The notes under the pieces are model-generated. The model saw nothing but the letters and a program-made list of their open reading frames with translations, was not told the DNA's origin and searched no databases. From JBLMYQ01 sp050260055 (GTDB lineage: Bacteria; Bacillota; Clostridia; Acetivibrionales; UBA4821): DNA of 64,000 nucleotides. The stretch spans positions 248,001 to 312,000 of the forward strand of contig JBLNBO010000022.1 in the NCBI GenBank assembly GCA_050260055.1, in the 5' to 3' direction. Shown one piece after another: positions 51,181-60,606 of this stretch (position 1 is the stretch's first letter; the number at the start of each line of letters is the position of its first letter). The translations under genes and the position numbers were made by a program.

Positions 51181-54100
51181 ATGATTGTTTCCGTGAAGGG
51201 GATTTTAAAGCCGCTTAATGAACTTCATGAATACAAGCATATATTAGAAAGCATTGAACAAAATAGGTTTCCTCTTGGAATTTCTGGAATCTCAGGACCC
51301 CAAAAGGCTTTCGTGGCATATAACTTATATGCTTATTCCGGGAAGCCTTTTATTTTTGTTGCATCTAATGAAATAGAAGCAAAGAGTCTAGCTGAAGATT
51401 TGTCTTGCTTTTTGCAGGAAAAGGTCTTGTATTTCCCTCCTAAAGATATAGTTCTGCATGATTTGGATGCAATGAGCAGAGATATTACAGAAAAAAGAAT
51501 TGATGTATTAGAAAGGTTAATTCATAAAGAAGATGTAATAATAGTAACTACTTTTGACGCATTGATGCAAAAACTGCCTTGTCCTGATGTATTTGAAAAT
51601 GCAGTTATTTCTCTTTCTATCGGTTCAGACATACCAATGCAAGAATTGATTTTAAAATTTATAGCTGCTGGTTATGAGAGAGCTGATTTGGTTGATGCAA
51701 AAGGACAATTTGCAGTAAGGGGAGGAATACTTGATTTCTATCCTTATTCGCAAACATTGGCTGTGCGTATAGAGCTATTTGGAGACACTATTGATTCAAT
51801 ACGGAACTTCGATGTCTCAACACAGCGTTCAATTGAGATGCTTAACGAAATCACGGTATTTCCTGTCAGGGAAGCTATTATTGATGCTAATGATCTTTCA
51901 AATATAGTAGAAGGAATTAAGAAAGAATTTCAGGATTATTCAAAGAACATCATCGATCAGCCAGAAAGGATAAAAAGGCTTAAAGAAACAGTATATTCCG
52001 ATATGGAAAAAATAAAAGAAAATATAAATCTCGAAAATACTGACAGATATTTTGATTATTTCAATAAAAATGGTTCTACCTTATTGGATTATTGCAAAAG
52101 CAACAGGTTTATTATTCTAGATGAGCCTCAAAAATCTTATTTAAGAGGTCAAACTTTCTTTAATGAATTCTCAGAGATATATAAAACTATGCTTGAAAAA
52201 GGAAGCATACTTCCTAGCAGTATAAATGTCATTATTAATCATGATGATGTTATTCATAGGCTGCATAAAGAAAACTTGTTTTGTTTCGGACTATTTCCCG
52301 CAAAGGAAATGATTAATTATAAAGAGCTAATAGACTTTAAAGTAAGAGAGTATCCAATGTTTTCGGTAATTGAAAAGTTATTTGAAGAATTGGATAATTT
52401 GAAAAAGGGTGGATATAGAGTAGTTCTTTTTTGCGGCAACAAATCATCAGCACAAAGAATAAACCAGGAACTTCGAAATAGGGAAATAGAAAGCCTTTAT
52501 TATGAATCGCTTGAGGAAGTCAATCTAAATCATAAAGGAATTTTCGTAACACATGGAGCGCTATCAGGAAGCTTTGAATTTCCAGAGATAAAATTTGCAG
52601 TTATAAGTGATAAAAGGCTTTTTGGTGAAGATAAGAAAGTTAAAAGAGCACTATCTAAGAAATCAATAATGGAGTTTTCTGACTTAAATCCTGGCGATTA
52701 TGTAGTTCATCAAACCCATGGTATTGGGAGATATTTGGGTATAGATAAACTTGAAATCGAAGGGATAACAAGAGATTACCTTAAAATCTCATATCAAAAT
52801 AATGATATGCTTTATATTCCTACTACACAGTTAGAAGTTTTGCAAAAATATATTGGTTCTGAGGGTAAGGCACCTAAGCTTAATAAGTTTGGCGGCGCTG
52901 ATTGGGCGAAAACCAAAAAAAGAGTCAAAGAATCACTTATGATGCTTGCTGAAGGGCTAATCGCCTTATATGCTGAGAGACAGGCAAGTAAAGGGCATGC
53001 CTTTTCTGAAGATACAATCTGGCAAAAACAATTCGAAGAGAACTTTCCGTATCAGGAGACTGATGACCAGATTACAAGCATAGAAGAAGTAAAGAAGGAC
53101 ATGGAAAGTGATAAAATCATGGATAGGCTTTTATGCGGAGATGTCGGGGTAGGGAAGACAGAGGTTGCAATAAGAGCCGCATTTAAAGCAGCAATTGAAG
53201 GCAAGCAAGTTGCATATCTTGTTCCTACAACCATTCTTGCGCAGCAGCAATACAATACATTTACACAGAGAATGAGGGATTTCCCGATTAAGGTTGAGAT
53301 GCTAAGCAGATTTAAAACACAAACTCAGCAAAAGAAAATAATTAAAGATGTTAAGAATGGAATAATAGATATTATTATAGGAACACATAGAATCATTCAA
53401 AAAGATATGCAATTTAAAGATTTAGGACTTTTAATAATTGATGAAGAACAAAGATTCGGGGTAGCTCATAAGGAGAAAATAAAAGCTTTAAAGAGTAATG
53501 TTGATGTGCTGACACTAACAGCGACCCCGATTCCAAGAACACTGCATATGGCACTTACCGGTATAAGGGATATGAGTGCTATTTACGAACCTCCTGAAGA
53601 TAGGCATCCAGTCCAGACTTTTGTTATGGAGTATGACAGTGAAATAATTAAAGAAGCAATTATAAGAGAAATAAATAGAAAAGGGCAGGTTTTTTATTTA
53701 TCAAATAGGGTTAAATCTATTGATAGAGTAGCGGCAGAAGTTAAGGCTCTGGTTCCTTATGCAGAGGTTGTTATTGCACATGGGCAATTGGATGAAAGAC
53801 AGCTCGAGGATATAATGATGGGATTTATTGAAGGTAAATGGAATGTACTTGTATGCACCACTATTATAGAATCCGGCCTTGATATTCCCAATGTGAATAC
53901 AATTATTATTGAAGATGCCGATAAAATGGGGTTGGCACAGCTTTATCAATTACGAGGAAGAGTTGGACGCGCGAGCAGGCTAGCCCACGCATATTTAACC
54001 TATCGAAAAGATAAGGTCCTTACAGAAGATGCTGAAAAGAGACTTAAGGCTATTAAGGATTTTACTGAATTTGGTTCAGGGTTTAAGATTGCAATGAGAG

Positions 54101-54687
54101 ATTTAGAAATTAGAGGGGCGGGAAATCTAATTGGACCTGAACAGCATGGACATATAGAGGCCGTTGGATATGACACATATTGCAGATTGCTTGAAACAGC
54201 TGTTAGAGAGCTTAAAGGCGAAGAGGAAAAACCGGAGATTAATATTCAAATTGAGCTTAATGTAAGTGCATATATAAGTGATGAATATATTATTAGTGAG
54301 AGCCATAAGATTGAAATGTATAAAAAGATTGCATCAGCCCAGACGAAGGAAGATATTAGAGATATTGAAGATGAGTTAATAGATAGATATGGAGATATTC
54401 CTTTAGAAGTATATAACCTACTTGAAATTGCTTCTATAAAGATACTTGCAAAAAGTCTAGGAATAGCTTCTGTTTCGGACAGAACAGGTTCAATTATCTT
54501 TCAGTTTGGCGAAAAAGGGATAAAGTTTGACGTGATTGCTCAGCTTGTTAATATTTATAAAAAAAGAATACTTTATACTGCGAGTAACCCGCCATATATT
54601 ACTTACAAATTAGAATCAAAAAATGAAAATAAAGTAAAAAATATTAAGAATATATTACATGACCTTAAAAAATTGCAGGAGCAATAA
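51181..54687 (+). CDS. mfd: transcription-repair coupling factor
   Basis: Removes RNA polymerase stalled at DNA lesions and recruits UvrA. It is 1168 aa, a normal length. In order: N-terminal UvrB-like degenerate module, RNAP-interaction domain (from about 490, DLNPGDYVVHQTHGIGRYLG), the SF2 motor with Walker A GDVGVGKTEVAIRAA (around 655), DEEQRFG, TATPIPRTLHMAL, GRVGRASRLAHAYL (motif VI), and the C-terminal inhibitory TRCF domain. It starts at ATG 51181; GTG 51193 is possible because the AAAGGA abuts the ATG. It is co-transcribed with pth. Confidence 0.96.
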   Translation: MIVSVKGILKPLNELHEYKHILESIEQNRFPLGISGISGPQKAFVAYNLYAYSGKPFIFVASNEIEAKSLAEDLSCFLQEKVLYFPPKDIVLHDLDAMSRDITEKRIDVLERLIHKEDVIIVTTFDALMQKLPCPDVFENAVISLSIGSDIPMQELILKFIAAGYERADLVDAKGQFAVRGGILDFYPYSQTLAVRIELFGDTIDSIRNFDVSTQRSIEMLNEITVFPVREAIIDANDLSNIVEGIKKEFQDYSKNIIDQPERIKRLKETVYSDMEKIKENINLENTDRYFDYFNKNGSTLLDYCKSNRFIILDEPQKSYLRGQTFFNEFSEIYKTMLEKGSILPSSINVIINHDDVIHRLHKENLFCFGLFPAKEMINYKELIDFKVREYPMFSVIEKLFEELDNLKKGGYRVVLFCGNKSSAQRINQELRNREIESLYYESLEEVNLNHKGIFVTHGALSGSFEFPEIKFAVISDKRLFGEDKKVKRALSKKSIMEFSDLNPGDYVVHQTHGIGRYLGIDKLEIEGITRDYLKISYQNNDMLYIPTTQLEVLQKYIGSEGKAPKLNKFGGADWAKTKKRVKESLMMLAEGLIALYAERQASKGHAFSEDTIWQKQFEENFPYQETDDQITSIEEVKKDMESDKIMDRLLCGDVGVGKTEVAIRAAFKAAIEGKQVAYLVPTTILAQQQYNTFTQRMRDFPIKVEMLSRFKTQTQQKKIIKDVKNGIIDIIIGTHRIIQKDMQFKDLGLLIIDEEQRFGVAHKEKIKALKSNVDVLTLTATPIPRTLHMALTGIRDMSAIYEPPEDRHPVQTFVMEYDSEIIKEAIIREINRKGQVFYLSNRVKSIDRVAAEVKALVPYAEVVIAHGQLDERQLEDIMMGFIEGKWNVLVCTTIIESGLDIPNVNTIIIEDADKMGLAQLYQLRGRVGRASRLAHAYLTYRKDKVLTEDAEKRLKAIKDFTEFGSGFKIAMRDLEIRGAGNLIGPEQHGHIEAVGYDTYCRLLETAVRELKGEEEKPEINIQIELNVSAYISDEYIISESHKIEMYKKIASAQTKEDIRDIEDELIDRYGDIPLEVYNLLEIASIKILAKSLGIASVSDRTGSIIFQFGEKGIKFDVIAQLVNIYKKRILYTASNPPYITYKLESKNENKVKNIKNILHDLKKLQEQ

Positions 54688-54737
54688 TTATAGTCTATAA
54701 TTATGCTAGGATTGTTGCGCGAAAGGGGGCTGAAACC

Positions 54738-55781
54738 TTGACCAATAAAGCATACCGTTACATTGCAATAATTATAACTTCTCTGGTTCTGCTTGCAGGA
54801 ATATTTGCAGGTGTAAATTATGTTCTGCATTTAAACAGGTATGTAGTTAAGGTAAATGGCCAGGGAGTATCAGTTGACGAGTTTAAGGTTTATATGAAAA
54901 TTGTGAAGTCACAAAAAGAAAAGCTAGCGGGAATAACAAATACTGATGAGATAAAAAAATTCTGGACCGAACCAGTTGAAGGCTTGGATCCGATGGTTTT
55001 TGCCAGACAAGAAGCACTCGATTCGGTAATTAATTTAATTATAATTTCTAAAAAAGCAAAGGAAAAAGGTATACAATCTTCTGAAATGGATGAAGCTTTG
55101 TTAAGAGCAAAACTTGAATCGCAGGGATTTATAAAAGAACTTAAGGACATTGGGATAGAAGAAAAATACATTAAGGGTATTATAAAAAATCTTTCTCTAA
55201 GACTAAAGTTATATAATAGCCTTACGCAAGGAATTGTTTTGAATGACTCGGAATTTAAGAAAATATTAGAAAGCAATGCTGATTCGACAAAACAATATAA
55301 TGTAAGACACATTCTGCTTCTTACAATTGACGAAAATCAGAAAGAACTTCCATTAGATAAACAGGAGCAAATTAAGAAACAAGCTGAAAAAATACTCGAA
55401 AGAGTTCAAAAAGGTGAGGACTTTTCTAAACTTGCTGCTGAATATTCTCAAGACCCTGGCAGTAAGGATAAAGGCGGAAAATACAGCTTTTTCAAAGGAG
55501 AAGCAGATAAGAATTTTCAGGATGCAGTTTTTAAGCTGAAAATTGGTGAAAACAGTGGATTAGTTAAAAGCTTTTACGGATATCATATAATTAAACTGGA
55601 TTCAATATCAAATCCAAATGCGCAAGATTTGGAAAGAATCAAATTGAGAATCCGTGATAGTTATACAGAACAGAAGAGAAATGCATACTTTGATGAACAA
55701 ATGGCTAAATGGAAGCAAGAGGCCCATATAGAAAAAAATGAGCAATTAATAAACTCTATAAATGTTATCGATTTAAAATAA
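54738..55781 (+). CDS. membrane-anchored peptidyl-prolyl isomerase (PrsA/SurA-like)
   Basis: Folds secreted proteins outside the membrane. It is 347 aa: one TM anchor (about 8-30), a SurA_N-like helical chaperone domain (about 36-185) and a parvulin PpiC domain (about 188-290; VRHILLLTIDENQK, GEDFSKLAAEYSQDPGSKDKGGKYSFF, FYGYHIIKLDSI). No lipobox is seen, so unlike PrsA it is anchored by the helix rather than lipid. The start is TTG 54738 behind GAAAGGGGG. It sits between mfd and spoVT, as in other Clostridia. A 16-bp terminator follows. Confidence 0.9.
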   Translation: MTNKAYRYIAIIITSLVLLAGIFAGVNYVLHLNRYVVKVNGQGVSVDEFKVYMKIVKSQKEKLAGITNTDEIKKFWTEPVEGLDPMVFARQEALDSVINLIIISKKAKEKGIQSSEMDEALLRAKLESQGFIKELKDIGIEEKYIKGIIKNLSLRLKLYNSLTQGIVLNDSEFKKILESNADSTKQYNVRHILLLTIDENQKELPLDKQEQIKKQAEKILERVQKGEDFSKLAAEYSQDPGSKDKGGKYSFFKGEADKNFQDAVFKLKIGENSGLVKSFYGYHIIKLDSISNPNAQDLERIKLRIRDSYTEQKRNAYFDEQMAKWKQEAHIEKNEQLINSINVIDLK

Positions 55782-55793
55782 TTTTAAGTTCCC

Positions 55794-55832
55794 AAAAAGA
55801 GGTCAGATTACAAAAATCTGACCTCTTTTTTT
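55794..55832 (+). terminator. intrinsic terminator of pth-mfd-PPIase
   Basis: A perfect 16-bp stem (55794-55809 with 55815-55830), ACAAA loop and T-run. Confidence 0.93.
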
Positions 55833-55860
55833 CATGTTTTTTGTTAGGTTTCCTTTTGTA

Positions 55861-55891
55861 TGTATAAAACGTAATTTAAAATACAATACTA
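55861..55891 (+). promoter_or_regulatory. possible sigma-G type promoter of spoVT
   Basis: TGTATA (55861-55866) and AATACTA (55885-55891) with an 18-bp spacer resemble sigma-G boxes (about TGMATA and CATACTA). In B. subtilis spoVT is sigma-G dependent. The match is by eye and short, so this is a suggestion only. Confidence 0.35.
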
Positions 55892-55929
55892 AATCCAGAA
55901 ATATTATCAACATAAGGGAGGAGAACGAA

Positions 55930-56484
55930 TTGAAAGCTACAGGAATTGTCAGAAGAATAGATGACCTTGGAAGAGTGGTAATTCCTAAGGAAATTAGAAA
56001 GACACTTAGAATCAGAGAGGGAGATCCTTTAGAAATATTTACAGATAAAGAAGGTGAAGTCATCCTTAAAAAATATTCTCCAATTGGTGAATTAGGAGAT
56101 TTTGCACTTCAATACGCGGAATCCCTTTATAAAACTAGTGGCCATATTACTTGTATTACTGACAAAGATACTGTCATAGCTGTTTCGGGAGCTTCTAAAA
56201 AGGAATTTCTGGAGAAACATCTCAGTAAAGAACTTGAGAAGGTAATGGGAGATAAGAATACCGTTGTTGTAAAATCAGGTGATAGCAGATATATTCCAAT
56301 AATCGCAGATGAATCAGGGGATAGAAAGTATAATTCCCAGGTAATTTCTCCAATAATTGCAGAAGGAGACCCGATAGGAACAGTAATTTTCCTGTCTAGT
56401 GATGCAAACGTACAGATGGGAGATTTGGAATCAAAGTTGGCACAATCAGCTGCAGGATTTTTAGGAAAGCAAATGGAACAATAA
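55930..56484 (+). CDS. spoVT: stage V sporulation transcriptional regulator SpoVT
   Basis: A forespore regulator of sigma-G genes. It is 184 aa. Residues 1-45 are the AbrB-type swapped-hairpin DNA-binding domain (GIVRRIDDLGRVVIPKEIRKTL), and residues about 55-184 are a GAF domain that may bind a small ligand. The frame is open upstream to 55834, but GGGAGGAG (55917-55924) and the very conserved N-terminus place the start at TTG 55930. A strong hairpin terminator follows at 56497-56540. Confidence 0.95.
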   Translation: MKATGIVRRIDDLGRVVIPKEIRKTLRIREGDPLEIFTDKEGEVILKKYSPIGELGDFALQYAESLYKTSGHITCITDKDTVIAVSGASKKEFLEKHLSKELEKVMGDKNTVVVKSGDSRYIPIIADESGDRKYNSQVISPIIAEGDPIGTVIFLSSDANVQMGDLESKLAQSAAGFLGKQMEQ

Positions 56485-56496
56485 TAGTTTTTGGGC

Positions 56497-56540
56497 ATAA
56501 AACAAGGAAGCTGTTTAATATGACAGCTTCTTTGTTTTAT
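56497..56540 (+). terminator. intrinsic terminator of spoVT
   Basis: An 18-bp stem (56497-56514 with 56523-56540, one G-U pair) with an eight-base loop. Confidence 0.85.
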
Positions 56541-56685
56541 GGAATAAACAATTGTACAATTATCGAATAATGTAAACTAATATGGTAATTAAAGTTGAAT
56601 TTATGAATCTACTATGATAACATAATCCTGCCAGTTCTAAGGAACAATATTTACCATTACGTACCTTTAATAGGGAGCTTTTATT

Positions 56686-57396
56686 ATGAATTCTAAAAAA
56701 ATTATTGTTATAATTCCAGCGTATAATGAAGAAAAATCAATAAAAGAAGTAATAGGAAAAATAATGGCAAGTATACCATATGCGGATATACTTGTTGTTA
56801 ATGATGGCTCAAAAGATCAAACAGCTAAGATGGCTAGAGAGGCAGGAGCTTTTGTAATTGAATTGCCATTTAATCTTGGAATCGGCGGAGCAATGCAGAC
56901 TGGCTACCTCTATGCAAAACAGAATGGATATGATATTGCGATTCAATGTGACGGCGATGGACAGCATGACCCTATTTATATTGAAGAGTTAATTAAACCA
57001 ATAATTGAGGGAAATGCAGATATGGTTGTAGGTTCTAGATATCTGCAAAAAACATTATATAAATCAAAACTGATGCGTAGAATAGGGATATTGTTCTTTT
57101 CCGGTATTGTTAGTATGCTTATTGGGAAAAAAATTACAGATCCTACATCGGGGTTTAGAGCTGTAAATGAAAAGATTATTGAATATTTTGCACGCAAATA
57201 TCCTTCAGATTATCCTGAAGTGGATGTGCTTGTAAGGTTGAATAATCATAAATTTAGAATAAGTGAAATACCAGTTGAAATGAAGGCGCGCCAAGGAGGC
57301 AAATCATCTATAACCCCTTTGAAATCAATTTATTACATGTCAAAGGTTAGCTTGGCAATAATAGTAAATAGTATTAGGTCATCAAAATATAGTTGA
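56686..57396 (+). CDS. GT2-family glycosyltransferase (polyprenyl-phosphate type)
   Basis: A 236-residue GT-A enzyme of the DPM1/polyprenyl-phosphate-sugar synthase kind: IIVIIPAYNEEKSI, VVNDGSKDQT, CDGDGQHDP (the DxD metal site), GSRYL and TDPTSGFRAVNE. It lacks C-terminal TM helices. It should attach a sugar to undecaprenyl phosphate for use outside the membrane. AGGGAGC lies upstream of ATG 56686. The DUF2304 and GT-C genes that follow would be its membrane partners. The group lies between spoVT and spoVB, where most Firmicutes have no glycosyltransferase. Confidence 0.9.
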   Translation: MNSKKIIVIIPAYNEEKSIKEVIGKIMASIPYADILVVNDGSKDQTAKMAREAGAFVIELPFNLGIGGAMQTGYLYAKQNGYDIAIQCDGDGQHDPIYIEELIKPIIEGNADMVVGSRYLQKTLYKSKLMRRIGILFFSGIVSMLIGKKITDPTSGFRAVNEKIIEYFARKYPSDYPEVDVLVRLNNHKFRISEIPVEMKARQGGKSSITPLKSIYYMSKVSLAIIVNSIRSSKYS

Positions 57397-57403
57397 TGCG
57401 GGA

Positions 57404-57431
57404 GGATTGAGGATTAAGGGATGAGGATTGA
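57404..57431 (+). repeat. heptamer tract across the start of the DUF2304 gene
   Basis: Four units: GGATTGA, GGATTAA, GGGATGA, GGATTGA. They have a different sequence family from AGTTGAC but the same 7-bp period. The tract covers the start codon at 57421 and supplies the only purine-rich ribosome site. Confidence 0.7.
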
Positions 57432-57807
57432 TGTTTATTCGTTATCAGTAATTTTTTCTGTGATTTTCATGATTTTTACAATCGAATTGGTAAGGCGGAA
57501 TCGTTTGCCAGAAAAATACTCATTATTATGGTTGTTCTTTTCTATTGTTCTAATTTTCCTAGCTGCATGGCCAAAATTAGTAGAAGCAATTGCCTTTTTA
57601 TTGGATATAAAGTATGCACCGTCATTATTGTTTTTAGTAGGACTTGTTTTTCTAATTATGTATTGTCTTAGTATGACCATATCAATTTCAAAACAAGGCG
57701 ATAGAATAATCAAGCTTACTCAAGAGTTAGCTATACTTAAAGAACGAATTAAAACACTTGAATCTGAAAACGAGAAAAGCAAGCAGCTTAATGATGATAC
57801 AATTTAG
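57421..57807 (+). CDS. DUF2304 membrane protein
   Basis: A 128-residue protein with three TM helices (about 6-22, 32-53 and 66-88) and a C-terminal coiled coil (about 92-125, QELAILKERIKTLESE). It matches the general pattern of DUF2304 proteins, which accompany GT2 polyprenyl-phosphate glycosyltransferases and may anchor or regulate them. Its start codon ATG 57421 lies in a heptamer repeat, so its exact beginning and expression may vary. It is part of the GT2, DUF2304, GT-C cassette. Confidence 0.8.
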   Translation: MRIDVYSLSVIFSVIFMIFTIELVRRNRLPEKYSLLWLFFSIVLIFLAAWPKLVEAIAFLLDIKYAPSLLFLVGLVFLIMYCLSMTISISKQGDRIIKLTQELAILKERIKTLESENEKSKQLNDDTI

Positions 57808-57877
57808 TATTATAAGTATTTTTTTAATTTTGTAGCAACCATAGATAGAATATTACTTTTTATACCGGAGGAATTAT

Positions 57878-59056
57878 ATGAAGTTTGACATAATAAAACC
57901 AAGATTACCATTGATAATTCTAATAATTATTATAATAACCGGATTCATATTAAGAATGGGACTTGCTCTAGAAATACCTACTAAGAAACTTTCTGGAGAC
58001 GCAAAAAATTACGATATAATGACTAAACAAATATTGGAAAAAGGTGTTTATGGCTATCTTTCAGATAAGCCTAATTCAAAAGTTACTCCGGGATATCCTA
58101 TGTTTCTAGCATTAATATATAAAATATTTGGATACACAAATGGCAGCCCTTTTACTGTAATTAGAATCATACAAGCAATATTGGGTACTGCAAGTATTTT
58201 TTTAATATTTCTGATTGGTTCATATACTGTTAATAGAAGAGTTGGTATTCTATCTGCACTGTTTTATGCTTTCTATCCACCATATATTCAGAGCGTATCT
58301 TTTATATTAACGGAAGTAATTTATACATTTCTATTTCTTTTATATTTTTGGATTCAGTTAAAAGCATTAGAGACAAAGAATAAATGGGTTAGTATAACAG
58401 CAGGAGCAGCTTTTGCTTTGACAGTATTGACCCGTCCTGTGATATTCCCGTTAATCATAGTTCCATTCATATATCAATGGTTTGTAACCAAAGATAAAAA
58501 AATAGTTCAAAGCTTTATTTATACTTTGATTGGAATGATAGTATTAATGATTCCATGGTGGGTAAGGAATATTCTTGTATTCGGAAAGATAATTTTACTC
58601 TCCAGCGGGAGCGGTAATCCAATGTATGCAGGGGTTTTCCCACATATGGTAGGATGGACTCCTGTGCCGGAAGATAAGCAGTTCGAATCGGCTGTAAAGG
58701 CAGTAATCAATGGATTTCTAACTCAGCCAATTACTTATCTTAGATGGTTTACAATTGAAAAAATATATATTATGTTTAAAAAGCCTTGGTATGATCATGC
58801 AACCATGCGTACCATCCTAAATATGCATTATTTTATTGCAATCATCGGTTCAATTGGCATACCGCTTGCAATTGTTGAAAAAAGGATAAGATATATATCT
58901 TTATATATCGTTTTGTTAATCGGGCTTCAGCTCATGTTTATTCCAGAACCTCGATATATTTATCCGATAATGCCATTCTTTATGATTCTGACTGCATATA
59001 TTATTGATTATCTCTTTATAGAATCTAGAAAAAAAGAAATAGAAAAAAGCTGCTGA
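57878..59056 (+). CDS. GT-C family membrane glycosyltransferase (ArnT/GT39-like)
   Basis: A 392-residue multi-pass protein, about ten TM helices, with the ArnT/PMT-type first extracellular loop carrying acidic Asp residues (LSGDAKNYDIM, then SKVTPGYPMFLALIY). GT-C enzymes transfer sugar from a polyprenyl-phosphate donor to a surface acceptor. The donor would come from the GT2 at 56686. GGAGGAAT precedes ATG 57878. The stop codon TGA lies in the 5' arm of the terminator, which closes the cassette. Confidence 0.85.
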   Translation: MKFDIIKPRLPLIILIIIIITGFILRMGLALEIPTKKLSGDAKNYDIMTKQILEKGVYGYLSDKPNSKVTPGYPMFLALIYKIFGYTNGSPFTVIRIIQAILGTASIFLIFLIGSYTVNRRVGILSALFYAFYPPYIQSVSFILTEVIYTFLFLLYFWIQLKALETKNKWVSITAGAAFALTVLTRPVIFPLIIVPFIYQWFVTKDKKIVQSFIYTLIGMIVLMIPWWVRNILVFGKIILLSSGSGNPMYAGVFPHMVGWTPVPEDKQFESAVKAVINGFLTQPITYLRWFTIEKIYIMFKKPWYDHATMRTILNMHYFIAIIGSIGIPLAIVEKRIRYISLYIVLLIGLQLMFIPEPRYIYPIMPFFMILTAYIIDYLFIESRKKEIEKSC

Positions 59057-59074
59057 GTTTTTCAGCAGCTTTTT
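59044..59074. terminator. intrinsic terminator of the glycosyltransferase cassette
   Basis: A 13-bp stem (AAAAAGCTGCTGA with TCAGCAGCTTTTT), five-base loop and T-rich end. The GT-C stop codon lies in the 5' arm. It probably also serves the convergent deacetylase gene. Confidence 0.88.
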
Positions 59075-59081
59075 ATTTATT

Positions 59082-60389
59082 TCAGTAATCAATATTTGTA
59101 ATTTTACTTATTATATTTTTGGCCTTTTGCAGCTTAATCTTATTAACTACGTCTTTACCTGTCATTCCATGCTGTATGCTGATTCTATTTATGTTAGACA
59201 TATCTGAATATCTTGAAGCCGTACCATTTAGTGAAGTCATTTGCATATCAAAGCCTAATTGTTTGATAACTTTTCTTGTGAAATCATTGAACCTTCCTCC
59301 TGGATAGGCAAAAACTTTTACCTGCCTTTCACCAAGTTTGTCATCTATCATTTTTTGGGCATTCATAACACTTTCAACCAAGTCATTATAGTTCATCGTA
59401 TCATGCCTTCCATGATATCTGCTGTGATTTTGAATCTCTATTATGCCGCTGTCTTCCATTTCTTTTGCCTGTTCCCAAGTAAAATGAGGATTCATACCCG
59501 GATGTTGTCCCATAAATGAAGTTGATATAAAAATTGTTCCAGGTGTATTATACTTTTTTAGTATTGGATATGCAGATGAATAATTAGTATAGTAACCATC
59601 GTCCATTGTAATGATGAAAGGCTTGGCAGGAAGCTTTTCGCGGCCTTGAATATAATTGTACAAGTCAGAAAAAGTGATGCCTGTATAGCCATTTGAAGTA
59701 AGGTATTTTATATGCTGCTCAAATTCGTCAGGAGTTATTGTTGTAGAAAGCAAGTCAGGGGTAATATTATAATCAAAGTTATGATACATTAGGATTGGAA
59801 TCTGCACATCATGGTTTTCATTAAAAAACTGAATTATGGTATCAAGAGACTTCTTTTCTGTAACTGTATTAAAAATTGTCGAACTATCGCTTATAAAAAT
59901 AAGTCCTTTATAATAGAATAATTTCTTGCCAAAGGCAGGGGTTATTGATTTTAATGGCACATAAACTCTTTTATGAATAATACAAGCTGGAAAATCCATT
60001 GAGGATTTTTTACCGTTAATTTCAATTTTAGATTCATTAACACGTATTTTTATTTTTGTACTGCCAGAAGAAACGAATATGTTTCCCGAAGTTTTATCAA
60101 ATATTAGTGAGGCTTTTAAACTATCACACATAAACCGCAAAGGAATCAAGGTTCTTCCACCAATTATTTCTGGGGCTGCATTCTTGTCATTGGGGTCAAT
60201 TAATACTTCACAGTTATTAACATATGCATGCGGGCTATCTTTATATAATACAATGGTATTTGAAAGCCTATTCTGAATATGGGCAGGGAAGAAAGGCTCT
60301 GCATAGGCTACAGATGAAAAAAGCTGTGCGATTAAAATAATTGTCAAAACCATAAGAACTCCTAGTGTGTCTTTACTAAAATGTTTCAT
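59082..60389 (-). CDS. secreted polysaccharide deacetylase with stalk domain
   Basis: A 435-residue secreted protein. Signal peptide about residues 1-31 (ending SVAYA), a copper-amine-oxidase-N/stalk-type domain (about 45-150, EIIGGRTLIPLRFMCDSL and HKRVYVPLKSI), then a NodB deacetylase domain (about 180-400; PILMYHNF, FIITMDDGYYTN with the metal and catalytic Asp pair, IEIQNHSRYHGRH for the metal His, AYPGG). It removes acetyl groups from surface glycan or peptidoglycan. GGAGGGA fits the ATG at 60389; the frame opens slightly upstream. It is convergent with the GT cassette. Confidence 0.92.
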   Translation of the reverse strand: MKHFSKDTLGVLMVLTIILIAQLFSSVAYAEPFFPAHIQNRLSNTIVLYKDSPHAYVNNCEVLIDPNDKNAAPEIIGGRTLIPLRFMCDSLKASLIFDKTSGNIFVSSGSTKIKIRVNESKIEINGKKSSMDFPACIIHKRVYVPLKSITPAFGKKLFYYKGLIFISDSSTIFNTVTEKKSLDTIIQFFNENHDVQIPILMYHNFDYNITPDLLSTTITPDEFEQHIKYLTSNGYTGITFSDLYNYIQGREKLPAKPFIITMDDGYYTNYSSAYPILKKYNTPGTIFISTSFMGQHPGMNPHFTWEQAKEMEDSGIIEIQNHSRYHGRHDTMNYNDLVESVMNAQKMIDDKLGERQVKVFAYPGGRFNDFTRKVIKQLGFDMQMTSLNGTASRYSDMSNINRISIQHGMTGKDVVNKIKLQKAKNIISKITNIDY

Positions 60390-60606
60390 AAAATCTCCCT
60401 CCAAACGCCTTATATTTTACCACAAAACCATAGTTTGGGGAAGGTTTATAAATAATATTATTACTTATTAATTAAATATTATTAGAAATTTATTAGTATT
60501 CTTTGTATGGACATAATAAAATTATTCCTGCTATAATATTCTTTGCATAGGAATAAAATAGCAATGTATTAAATGATTTAGAATAATAATCAAAAGGAGT
60601 GCTTAC

